Assembly: GCA_001600455.1 (NCBI GenBank) | Contig: BCKC01000004.1 | Span: 3,336,915-3,400,914 of the forward strand | Length of the DNA stretch: 64,000 nucleotides | Direction: 5' to 3' | Source of the DNA: Endocalyx cinctus | Lineage: Eukaryota > Ascomycota > Sordariomycetes > Amphisphaeriales > Apiosporaceae | Part shown: positions 36,680 through 48,283 of the stretch, piece after piece | Numbering within the stretch: position 1 is the first letter of the stretch | Layout of the letters: each line of letters begins with the position of its first letter | The notes under the pieces: generated by a model | The model's database searches: none | The model's input: only the letters and a program-made list of their open reading frames with translations | Told to the model about the DNA's origin: nothing | Program-made: the position numbers and the translations under genes

Positions 36680-37942
36680 GATAGTATACTTCTTTCTTTT
36701 CTTTTGTTGGAGATCTAATGAAGGAAGATTTTGAAAAATAAATTAAAAATCAGCTGTCGAATTTGAGTAGTAGTAAATGATTGATATCCCGAATTCTCTG
36801 ATTCATTATCCTTCGTGAGGTAGATACACGTCAGTGCTGTGGCTGGGCAGATATAATAAGATAGGTAAGTAGGTGGTAGGTTGGTTTTTATCTTAGGTGT
36901 GTATATGTACCTAAGTCAGTACAAGTAAGTAAGTAGGTAAGTACTAAGTAGTAAAAAGTAAAGTCAGTAAATAATATTGTCAAGTCTCTCTATAAAATTT
37001 GAATTGGCAATACTATTTTATAGTATTATAAAATGTTTTTTAATGTATTCTTGCTTTTTTTCGACGAGTTATTTGTAATGCTTGTTTTTTTCTTCTTCCT
37101 TTTTTTTTTTTTTTTTGTTCTCGAAGATGTCAAGATCAATCGATATATTGGATTGTCATTTCGTTTGTTTACACTAAATTTAATAAGGGAGAGAGAGAGG
37201 GAAAAATAGAGAAGAAAAACAAAAAAAAAAACATATAATTAAACTACGACATGTGGTCGGTTTTAGGTCGCTATACTTTATACGTACGTGCTCTGCATTT
37301 ATAAATATATGCATAATTTAATTACATTTATTAAGTATATTAAGTATAGTACACGTTAAGTATGCCTCTAAGTATGCCATACTATTTTACTACTTCACTT
37401 AGTCCTTTACTTAGTCTGCAGGTCTGTTAATATAGTATACATACTTATTATACAAGTAGACAAACTACCTCTTCTGACAGGTATGGAACAGGGGGGTTCT
37501 GGGGGGTTAGCTGCATGATTTCTTGTGTACTCTCCAGGGCTACGAGTAGTATATTTGGTTACGTAGTATTATATCAAATGCACAATACCCGCAGCCTCGT
37601 TGATTTATCGAATTCTGATGAAACACGATACCCGTAGATGACTCTTATAAATATACAGTGATTGGTAAAAATCCTAAATAAGAAAATACAAAAGAAATGA
37701 CCGGTGTAAACCAATCCCGCCCGACTTGCCGTGAATCATGCCTAGTACCTATATGCGTATACAGATATAATGCTGACGGCACATGTCTTCCAAACACACA
37801 AAAAGAAAGAAAAACTAACCGCCCAACCACCTTTAGCAATGAGTATAACATGTTGTTTTTACAATCAAATACAAAACGATTAGTACATCCACACACAGAT
37901 TTTCTCATGTCGCTACTATGCTATTCATTCAACAATTATGCC
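36680..37942. other. Spacer: promoter of the 750-aa gene and VTC2 3' region
   Basis: A/T-rich, with clustered TAGGTA/AAGTACCTAAGTA words near 36860-36960, a T-run near 37098-37116 and an A-run near 37220. No gene is supported. Confidence 0.6.
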
Positions 37943-40438
37943 TTAGATAAGTTCACCGACAAATACCGACTGCGTCTCGTTGAACGGCAAGCCGGCATCT
38001 TCGCCGGCGTCAAATCTTGCGAATGCAGCTCGATACTATAAATCATTCATGTTAGCCTTAGTCTACTTCTTCAGATGCGGTACAAAGCCTTTACGGTAAT
38101 CGGGGGAGGGAGAGACGGTTAACTTACGGCGAAAACAAAGTTCAAAATAAGAGCGAGCATAAGCGCACCGCTGACGGCCAACGGACCGATCATGTTGTCG
38201 AAATACTGGCCGCTGCGGTCCCTAATCATCGCGCGCCGCTTCTGCAACATGAAGTAACCCCACAGCCCGCACAGGGCCGCGATCACCACGTACGCGATAC
38301 CCATGCACTCCGCGAGGAAGTTTTCGCCCGCCGCCGTGTACAGGCTGACGGCCAAGCTGCCCAGGAGGATGCTGATGTGCTGCCACTTGAGGAACGTTCG
38401 CTCGTTGGCGAGCCACACCTTCGGCTCGATCTGCAGCGGCCCCGCGTTCTTCAGCCAGACTTCGGGCTTGGTCACGCCTTCGGGTAGTCGTTCGCGCTGC
38501 CGCTTGGCTCTAGCGTACCTAGAGATAGAGAAGGAGGGAAGGACCGAAGACAAGGTTCCGTAGTTGCGTTTCCTCGACGAGGACATCAATTCCACGTCCT
38601 CCTCCTCTTCTTCGTCTTCCTCGGTTACTTGCTCACCGCGACCGTTCGCCGAGCGTATTTCGCTACCCTGCAGACCCAAGCTCTTGGCACCTGAAGCCGC
38701 CCTTTCGGACAAGAACGATTGCCCAAGCGGTGAAGTCCCAGCCGCTCTGTAAGAGCTAGATTTTGCGTGCGTACCCAAGAAGCTTCCCACCACCTGTTCG
38801 TCTTCCGCTCGCTGGGCCTTCCTTTGCTCCTCTTCGTCGTGCGCTCTCTGAGGATCCTTTCGGATATCGGACTCCAATTCACCCAACCAGAACGGCAAGT
38901 TATTGACGTAATCTTCGAATAAAGACGCCACACCGTGAACGAACTTGGAGAATTTTGGAACCGCGTAGACAAGATGCGAAGCCATGAGATCCTCGATCCA
39001 TGTTGGCTGTTTGCTGATACCCTCTCCCTTCAACTTGATCTCTAGGACCGAAAACGGGAACTTGGACACCTCGCTCTGGTTGATGTTGGCGAAAGGATAT
39101 GCCATATCGGTGTTATCGATATCGGTCCGGTGCCACTCAACCGGGTTCCTGCAAGGTCGTTGGCGATCGAGCGTGTCCTCGCGAATAAATGCGATATCCG
39201 TATCGATCGATATCCTGACGCGGCCGTCTGATGGTTTCTGGAACGCTTGACGAATATAATTGGCCCGCAGAACAGGCTCGAGGGTGTTCTGGAGGATGGA
39301 GCTTTGAATGGCGTCCACCTTTGCTTTGAAGGATTCGATCGCTTCGGCCCCTTGACCTTGCCTCTCCATCTTCTGCACGCTCTTCTCCATTTTATATTCG
39401 CCGTCGATAAAACGCTTGATATATTTGTCCTTGATCGGGAACCTCTGTTCCTCGCTGCTACCACTCTCGTGTAATGTCTTCTGCTCAAACGTAATGTCTG
39501 GCCCGGCGCTTAAATGACCGTACCAACGAAGACGTAATGACGCCGCATCAACTTTACGGTCAAGCTTCTTGTTGTACATGACGAATTTGGAGTTGTCGAA
39601 GTAGATGGAGGTCATGCTCGAGTCCTCGTTACTGTCGACTCCGGTCGAAAAGGGCTTGGTGTAGAGAACCGGGGGTAGGTGGCGAACAATGGCCGTCTTG
39701 ACCTCGAGAAGGTTATCCGGATGGACCCAAACTATTTCGAAGAGAAGTTAGCCGAGGATCTGGTAAGACGTCACCGATCCCTAGGATTTAGAACGGAAAC
39801 TTACATTTGTACGCTTTGTACCTCTCTCCATTGTGTATCTCGCCTTGCATGTGTAAATCGAGGGGCTGCTGCTGCTCGTCCTCGTCCAGACTCTGGTTTA
39901 TAGCGTAGTAGGTCAAGTATAACTTGGATAGTAAATCCTCGTAGGCTTTCTCGGAGTTGAAACCGTGCTGGGTTAAGCTAACCCTGACCATCGGGCGAAC
40001 CTTGTACCTATTACCACGCTTCCGATCATGTTTCTTAGCAATCTTCAAGAAGCCGGTATAGTTGATGCTGCTATATCTCTTCAGCTCGGTGACCTCGTTG
40101 GCGATAGAGTCGAGTTCTTCCTTCAGCTGCTTTACGTGAGAGGCGGCGATGTCGCCTTTCGGCTTGCCCTCCTCGACCGGCGCCATGCTTTTCAGTTTTT
40201 CGAAGGCAGATTCGGCTCGCTGCTTTAAATTGTTGACGGATTTCGCCTGAAACTGAACAACTTTCTCGAGCTCGACGTTTAATAATTCGTCACAGAACTT
40301 CTTCTCGTCATCCTCGGTCCACGGTACTTCGTCATCGGTCGTGTTTTCTCGTAACATCTTCTTCAACTTGGCGTAGTTTATATACTGGTCTTTCCATGGC
40401 GCATAGATAGACTCGCTCAAAGTCTTTCCGAACCGCAT
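37943..40438 (-). CDS. VTC2: Vacuolar transporter chaperone subunit, VTC2/VTC3 type
   Basis: Exons (reverse strand) are 40438-39805, 39731-38128 and 38035-37943, giving 776 aa. Domains in order are an SPX domain (1 to about 170, MRFGKTLSESIYAPWKDQYINYAKLK; lysine cluster IAKKHDRKRG that binds inositol pyrophosphates in this family), a triphosphate-tunnel domain (about 210-550, SLRLRWYGHL, WHRTDIDN, FSVLEIKLKG), an acidic linker, and three C-terminal membrane segments. The match is to VTC2/VTC3 rather than the catalytic VTC4: the 'DRxRPxRxPxxWHRTDID' and 'LPFWLxxLExDIRxDPxxAxxEEE' patterns are of that branch. It would regulate inorganic polyphosphate synthesis at the vacuole in response to phosphate. 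The last 31 residues come from a small third exon that replaces an intron-encoded stop. The segment coding the membrane region (about 38150-38510) is much more GC-rich than the rest. Confidence 0.92.
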
Positions 40439-41591
40439 CTTGTCGACGAGATCCTAAACAGGATCTTTACGATCGATCTGAGGTGAGAGTGTAATAGATA
40501 GGAAGCGGTTTCGAGAGGATAACTTAAGCTTTCGAGGTAGGTAGACGATGTGAAAATAGATAGGATACGATACGATGCGATTACTATTATACAACTATCA
40601 TCCAATTATCCAATTGATCAAGCAAGTAGAATTAAATAACAATTCAATAGGTATATATCATTTACCAGAACAAAACAAGTTTCTTAGTAAAATTTATTTA
40701 TTTGTTTATTTATATAAGATATATATAAATATGCCTTGAGGTAGTAAATGCGTTAAATTTTATAGCTCTCTTATAAGTTGATGTTTCAATATCAAAACAC
40801 TATCGTTACTGGGTCAAAGTTCATAGGTACAGCGGTTAGTACAGTAGTAGCTCCCCTGCTCCGGTGCTTCGTACTTACCCCACCATAACATTGACCAATT
40901 ACACGATGCTAGGATCACCCGTGCGTGCTTAAATTGGTACGAACCTTAGCTGCTAACAATTACCTTAGCACCTTAGCAGCTTAGCAGCTTAGGTAGTACC
41001 TAAGTAGGTACATTAGGCTGCTAGGTACACCTCAAGTACGCTACTGAAGTTGCTGTACAAAGTACATTAGCTGATTAGATATCCAACTTAGCAGCTAGGC
41101 AGCCTTATGTAGGTGCTGATTGACTTGACTTATTGAACTACATATTCTATTAGAATATCCTCCAAATTAACAACACAATATTCCGTGATTATTATTACTT
41201 TTTTTTTTTTTTTTTTTTTTTTTCATTTTCATATATTTATATTCATATATACATACAAATATCGTACGCGTATTCATCATCTACATAGCCTCACTATTAA
41301 CGTAACATTATGCTGATGTTTAAAAAAAAGATGTTTTGCCAGAAAAGAAATTGAATCCCCCCTTGTTTCCGTTCAACACCCTCCTTTTTTTCTTGTGGTA
41401 TCATCTAAATCAAATTCATCCACGTGTTGAAATCCAGACTCCCGGTAATAGTAGAACATATAAATTGCCTCATAATCTCTTTTGGTTGACATGTGAGACT
41501 AGTGACCATTCCCCCTTTTGGCTTGTTTTTTTTTTTTACCGTCCCAGATCTGTTTTTTATTTTTTTTTCACTTTGTTATTTCGCCCTTGTC
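40439..41591. other. Spacer: VTC2 promoter and GLT1 3' region
   Basis: Holds TTAGCAGC-type short repeats and a TTAGGTA/TACCTAA palindrome (about 40960-41110), a T25 run at 41199-41223, and one CACGTG at 41421-41426 (about 980 bases upstream of the VTC2 ATG), the core recognised by Pho4/NUC-1-type factors. No gene is supported. Confidence 0.6.
40960..41110. repeat. TTAGCAGC short-repeat cluster with palindrome
   Basis: TTAGCAGC recurs (about 40974-40998 and again near 41085), and CTTAGGTA-g-TACCTAAG forms a perfect 8-bp-arm palindrome near 40988-41004. It lies in the VTC2 upstream region. Confidence 0.6.
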
Positions 41592-44500
41592 CTAAGCAGA
41601 GACGCTGAAGATCTCTTGGGCTGTACGCTTCACAATACCACCCGTAACCGGGAGGCTAGTGCAGTGCTGGAGGTACAAGTCAACCTCGCGAGCACTCTGT
41701 CGTCCTTCGTTGATACCCCTGTGACGTAATGTTAGCAAATCTATTTCACGTATAATAATCTATCGAATATGTACTTACCAGACGATCAGAGATTGACCAC
41801 GGCGACAATCACCAGCGGCAAATACGCCCTTGATGTTCGTAGCATAGGATCCAGCCGGAGTCTTAACGTTCTTCCGGGCGTCCTTCTCAATATCATCCCC
41901 AAGAACACGTCCCTCTGGGCCTAAGAATCCCATGGAGAGAAGGACAAGGTCAGCTGGGAAGAACTGCTTGGTATCCTCGAGCTTCTTCATATCCCAGCCA
42001 CCCGTAGCCGACTTAGTCCACTCCACGCGAACCGTGTTAATACCCTTAACACGTCCACTTCCGTCGTCTACAAACTCTTCTGACATGATGCAGTACTCGC
42101 GAGGATCTTTACCCATGTGCTGTGCGACTTCGGAGTGACCGTAATCGACCCGGTAAATTCGAGGCCATTGTGGCCAGGGGTTGTCTTGTCCACGCTGGGG
42201 TGGAGGCTGCGGCAGGAGCTCAAAGTTGATGACAGACTTGGCACCGTGTCGGACCGAGGTACCGATACAGTCGTTGCCAGTATCACCACCTCCAATAACG
42301 ACAACGTGCTTGTCCTTCGCAGAAAGGTAGGCTCCGTCAGCAAGTTCCGAATCTAACAGGGACTTGGTGTTCTTGCGTAGGAATTCCATGGCGAAGTGGA
42401 TACCCTCGAGGTTGCGGCCCTTGATAGGGAGATCTCGTGCGACTGTCGCGCCCGTAGCGATCACAACAGCGTCGTTCTGAGCCTTCAGATCCATCAATGT
42501 AATATCTTCACCAATGGCCACGCCCGTCTTGAACTGTATACCCTCTGCAGCCATGAAGTCGGTTCGGCGCTTGACAATGCGCTTATCGAGCTTCATGTTG
42601 GGGATACCGTACATGAGCAGACCACCTAGACGATCCGCACGCTCATACACAGTCACCGTATGTCCGGCCTTGTTTAATTGATCGGCGCAAGCAAGACCTG
42701 CGGGACCTGAGCCAATGACGGCAACCGTCTTGCCGGTGCGAACCTCCGGAGGGCGAGGCACCATCCAGCCCATTTCGAATCCACGGTCGATGATGGCGCA
42801 TTCGATAGACTTGATACCAACGGGATCTTCGTTGATGCCAAGGACGCAAGCTCCCTCGCAAGGCGCAGGGCAGACACGGCCAGTGAATTCGGGGAAGTTG
42901 TTAGTCATAAGCAGACGGTTGAGAGCATCCTGCCAGGAGCCCTGGAATACTAGTTCATTCCATTTGGGAATGATGTTAGAAATGGGGCATCCAGTCTCCG
43001 ACTGGCAGAAAGGAACACCACAGTCCATGCATCGAGCGGACTGGTACTTGAGCTCATCCTCGTCTAGACGCTGGGATAATTCCGCCCAGTCCTTTGTTCG
43101 GCTTTTAGCACTGCGGTACTTCTCGGATCGTCGCTGGTACTTCATAAATCCCTTGGTCTTGTCAAGCACAAGAGCACGCTTCTTCTCGGTAACGTTGTCA
43201 CCAACGGTCTCCTCGATATCCTGAAGTTTAGCGGCCTCTTTCTTGGGCTGAACTCCTGAGACGATGGGTAGGTTGTATTCGGCGCGCTTGGCTTCGGCAG
43301 CTTTAGCAGCCTCCTCTTGGAGAACTCGCTTGTAGTCAACGGGAAGGACCTTCACAAAGCGTGGCAGAGCTCGGTTAAAGTCTACCAGGATTCTTGCGGC
43401 TAGCTCAGAGCCGGTGTAGTGATGGTGGTCCTCAATTAGTCCACGGACAAAGGCGATCTCGCTAGGATCCTCAATCTCAGAAGCCTCAACCATTTCAGTA
43501 TTGAGCTTAGACGTGAAGTTACGGTGGATGTCAAGAACGTAAGCGATACCTCCAGACATACCAGCAGCAAAGTTACGACCAGTGCTGCCTAAAATGACAA
43601 CGCGACCACCGGTCATGTACTCACAACCGTGGTCACCGATACCTTCGACGACCGCAGTAGCACCCGAGTTACGGACGGCGAAACGCTCGGCAGCAACACC
43701 ACGGAAGAAGCAGGTACCACTCGTAGCTCCGTACAAGCAAACGTTACCAATTAGAACGTTCTCCTCGGCCTTGAACACGGCTGAGCGTGGAGGATAGATG
43801 ATCAGACGACCACCGGACAAACCTTTACCGACATAGTCGTTGGCGTCACCTTCCAACTCGAGAGTGACACCAGGTGCCAGGAATGCACCGAATGACTGAC
43901 CAGCGGAACCCTTGATGTTGACGTGAACAGTGTCCATGGGTAGACCGGCTTCACCATACCGTTTTGAGATGTGGTAAGAAAGAGAGGTACCCATCGCTCG
44001 GTCAGTGTTGACAATGTCACATTCGATGCGGGAAGGTAGTCCTTTGTCTAGAGTCAACTCAGCTTCCGAAATAAGCTTGTTATCCAGTCGGACGTAGAGG
44101 CGATGATCCTGCTTTCGGACATTGAAAGTGGCGACACCAGGTCGGAGCTTATGGGCTGGCGTAAGAATGAGTGACAAGTCAATGTTGGACGTCTTGTTAG
44201 TTCGAAGATCATCGCGGACCTTGAGGCACTCGACGTGTCCGACCATCTCGTTGATGGTTCGGAAACCCAGCTGAGCCATGATGGCTCTTAGTTCGTTGGC
44301 AACATAGTAGAAGAAGTTAATAACATGTTCTGGAGTGCCAGTGAACTTCTTTCGGAGCTCTGGATCTTGTGTGGCAATACCGACGGCTGAGAGAAAACAA
44401 GTTAGCACGAGGTAATTCTAACGAATAAAGAAAATATGACTTACGGCAAGTGTTCAAGTGGCATTTGCGCATCATGATGCAGCCCATGGCGATAAGAGGG

Positions 44501-47500
44501 GTGGTGGCAAAACCCCATTCTTCAGCTCCAAGCAAACAGGCAATGGCAACATCACGTCCAGTTCGCAACTGGCCATCAGTTTGTACGACAACACGGCCTC
44601 GAAGGTCGTTCAGGACAAGGGTCTGGTGGGTCTCAGCGAGACCAAGTTCCCAAGGAAGACCGGCGTACTTGATACCAGTCCATCGAGACGCGCCGGTACC
44701 TCCATCGTGACCAGAGATCAAGATGTGGTCTGCCTTAGCCTTGGCAACTCCGGAGGCGACGATACCAACACCGGTCTCCGAGACGAGCTTGACGGAGACG
44801 CGAGATCGCGGGCTCGAGCACTTCAGGTCGTAGATCAGTTGCTTCAAATCCTCGATAGAGTAGATATCGTGGTGTGGGGGAGGCGAGATGAGACCGACAC
44901 CGGGCGTCGAGTGACGAGTTCGGGCAATGGATTTTGAGACCTTGTGACCTGGCAGTTCACCACCCTCACCAGGTTTGGCACCTTGAGCCATCTTGATTTG
45001 AAGCTCGTCAGAATCAGCGAGGTAGGCTGAGGTGACACCGAAACGTCCAGAGGCAACCTGCTTGATAGCCGATCTCATGGTATCACCGTTGGGCATAACT
45101 TGAGACCGCTCGGGATCCTCTCCACCCTCACCCGTGTTCGACTTTCCGCCCAATCTGTTCATCGCGACGGCTAAGGTAGAATGAGACTCCATGGAGATAG
45201 AACCGTACGACATTGCACCCGTGCAGAAGCGACGGACGATCTCGGTCCACGGCTCCACCTGATCAATGGGGATAGGGGTGTACTCGTCGAATTTGAAGTC
45301 AAGCATACCCCGGAGGGTACAAGCCTTGATTTGCTCATACTCGGAACGTGAGTAAGCTTCGTACGATTTGTCATTCTTAGACCGCACAGCATCCTGAATG
45401 TTCGCAATGGAGGTTGGGTCGTTGATGTGGGCTTCGCCACCATCTCTCCAGTGGTATTCGCCCGACTCCGGAAGTCCTGGGACGCTGACTGTGTAGCGAG
45501 AAGGGAAGCCACGCTCGTGGAAGCGGAATGCATCCTCGGCAATGAGCTCGAAAGTAACACCTTTGATACGAGATGCCGTGCCACGGAAACACCTCTCGAC
45601 GACTTCATTGTCGATACCGAGAGCTTCGAAGATCTGCGCACCTTTGTAACTGGCAAGAGTAGAGATACCCATCTTGCTCATGACCTTGAGGATACCTCCG
45701 TCACAAGAGTGCTTGTAGTTGGCAATTAGTGCATCGTCGGAGAGCTTCTTCCGAATAAGACCCTCACGGTTCAGCTTGAGGATGCACTCCATAGCAAGGT
45801 AGGGGTTAATGGCATCGGCTCCGTAACCAAGGAGAACACACATGTGGTGCACCTCACGAGCTTCAGCTGTCTCGAGAACAATCGCGGCCATGGATCGCCA
45901 CTTGTTGCTTACGAGATGGTGATGAACCATACCGGAAGCGAGCAACGTCGATACGGAGACGCGATCAGCGGACACCTTGCGGTCAGACAGGATAATGATT
46001 CTGTCTCTTGCCTCAATAGCAGCGGTAGCCTCGTCGCAGATGAAATCCAAATGTTTCATGTAACCAGCCACCCCTTCAGATTTGGGGAAAGTTAGGTCAA
46101 TGGTCTTAACTGTCCATTCAGGGTGTACCTTAGACATGTTCACCACTGCGTTGAACTCGGGGATGGACAGGATCGGGCTTGGTAAGAGCAAACGACCGCA
46201 TTGTGAAGCATCCATTTCCAACAGGTTACCCTGTGGCCCAACGTAGCATTCTAGGGACATGACAATGGACTCCCGAATAGGATCGATGGGAGGGTTCGTG
46301 ACCTGGGCAAAAAGCTGTCTGAAATACTCGTAGAGTAGACGAGGACTCTGCGATAAGCAAGCTAACGGAGCATCGTTACCCATAGATCCCAGGGCTTCCT
46401 TTTCATCCGAAGCCATAGGAGCTAGAAGCAAACTGACCTGCTCATGCGTGTAGCCGAAAGCCAAAAGGAGAGGGTCTTGTTGTATGGATGTCGAATTGGG
46501 CTTGGCAGCAATATCTAAAGTCTGGTCTTTGGAGGCATGCTCGAGAACATTTGGTAAGGTAATCAGGTGCTGGTCAAGCCAAGAACGGAAATCAGCACGG
46601 TTGGAAACCGTCGCCTTGAGCTCGCTATCGTCAATTAAGCGGCCTGCCTGGGTGTCGACAAGCAGCATACGGCCCGGCTGGAGACGACCCTTTTGAATAA
46701 CTTGCTCGGGTTCGACGGGAATGGTGCCGACTTCGGAAGCACAAATGATGCGATCATCTGCCATAATGTAGTAACGGCAAGGACGAAGACCATTTCGGTC
46801 CAAGTTTGCACCACAGTATCGTCCATCAGCAAACGTGAATAGAGCGGGTCCATCCCAAGGCTCCATTTGACAGGCAGCCCATTCGTAAAAAGCAGCTTTC
46901 TTGGGGTCCATCGCATCATTGCCTTGCCAGGCCTCCGGGACCATCAGCATAACAGCCTCAGGCAAAGAGAGGACGCCGTTGATGGTGAGAAGTTCTAGGA
47001 CGTTGTCAAAGGCAGCGGAATCAGAACCACCATCTTCAACGACGGGATAAAGGTGTTCGAGTTCATCGCTGAAAACATCTGACTGCATGACACCTTCCCG
47101 AGCGCGCATCCAGTTTTTGTTACCTCTAAGGGTGTTTATTTCACCTACGAAACTCGTTAGACATGTCGGTCGAATCAATACTGATAGGAGCTAGCAACAG
47201 AGCAAAACTTACCGTTGTGAGCAGCCCATCGTAGAGGCTGAGCACGATCCCAGGAGGGAAAGGTATTGGTAGAGAAACGGGAGTGAACCAAGGCAAAGTG
47301 CGCCTCGTAATCGGCATTGACTAAGTCATGATAATATTGGTAAACTTGAACTGGAGCAAGTTGTCCCTTATAAACAATATTTCTGTTTGAAAGGGAGCAG
47401 AGATAAAACCAGTTGTGGAGACCGATGGTCTGAGTCGCACGCTTTCGCAGGACAAAAAGCTGCCTCTCGAACAGTCTCTCGTCAAACTTCTCTGGGTCCG

Positions 47501-48283
47501 TCATTTCAGGAGCATTTCCAGAGCCGTAAGCAGATGCAAGGACCACGAACGGTTGCATGATGATCGGCTCGCGCGAGGCAGCAGCAGGGCCAAGGAGCGT
47601 CGAGTCTACAGGGGGTTCTCGCCAACCCAGAACTCTCAGTCCCAAAGATTCGGCAGTATCTTCCAACTGCCGCTTCGACTCCTGCAGAGTCTCCTCATCC
47701 GGCTTAAAAAACAAGTTTCCTACAGCATATTGTCCGAGAGGAGGTAGTTTGATGCCTTCTTCCCTTTCGAAGTTTTTGATAAAGAACTTGTGTGGTATGG
47801 AGGTCATTACTCCGGCACCGTCTCCGTCACGAGCATCAGAGCCTACGGCGCCACGGTGCGTCATGTTACACAGAAGGTTCCGCGCTATGGTTGGAGTTAG
47901 TATTGGTTGAAGTAGTACAAACACACTCGAGAGAAGTCAACTAACCATCGCTCACAATTTTATGGCTTGCCTTGCCCTTAATGTGGCTGTAATACGAATT
48001 AGAGATCAGCGTTTAATTGGGTGGAGGGCTCGAGAGTCTTACCAGGCAAAACCGACACCACAGGCATCTTTTTCTAAACTCGGATCATACAATCCTCTAC
48101 GATAAATCAAATTAGCAAGGAAGGTCGTCGATAATTTGGTAGCTGGGTAGATACGTACTGCTTCACCGGGAGGGCACCCGCCCATGAGTCATTGTTTTCG
48201 GTTTGATATTCATATGGATGGTATGTATCTGCCTCAGATTCAATATGGGTTTGTCTATCGTTGAAATCGTCCGAAAGGCCCAT
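41592..48283 (-). CDS. GLT1: Glutamate synthase [NADH], single-chain GOGAT
   Basis: Exons (reverse strand) are 48283-48159, 48096-48043, 47986-47946, 47884-47213, 47144-44445, 44386-41779 and 41718-41592, giving 2108 aa (yeast Glt1 is 2145). All six introns are 56-68 nt and in phase. It makes two glutamates from glutamine and 2-oxoglutarate with NADH. A 53-residue propeptide precedes Cys54 (KDACGVGF), the glutaminase nucleophile. Then come the class II amidotransferase domain, the central and FMN-binding synthase domain ([39 protein letters not shown]), the GXGXG beta-helix ([18 protein letters not shown]), and the NADH/FAD small-subunit part with cysteine clusters ([22 protein letters not shown]) and [12 protein letters not shown]. 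The C-terminus [12 protein letters not shown] is reached only with the last small exon. It acts with glutamine synthetase in ammonium assimilation. Confidence 0.97.
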
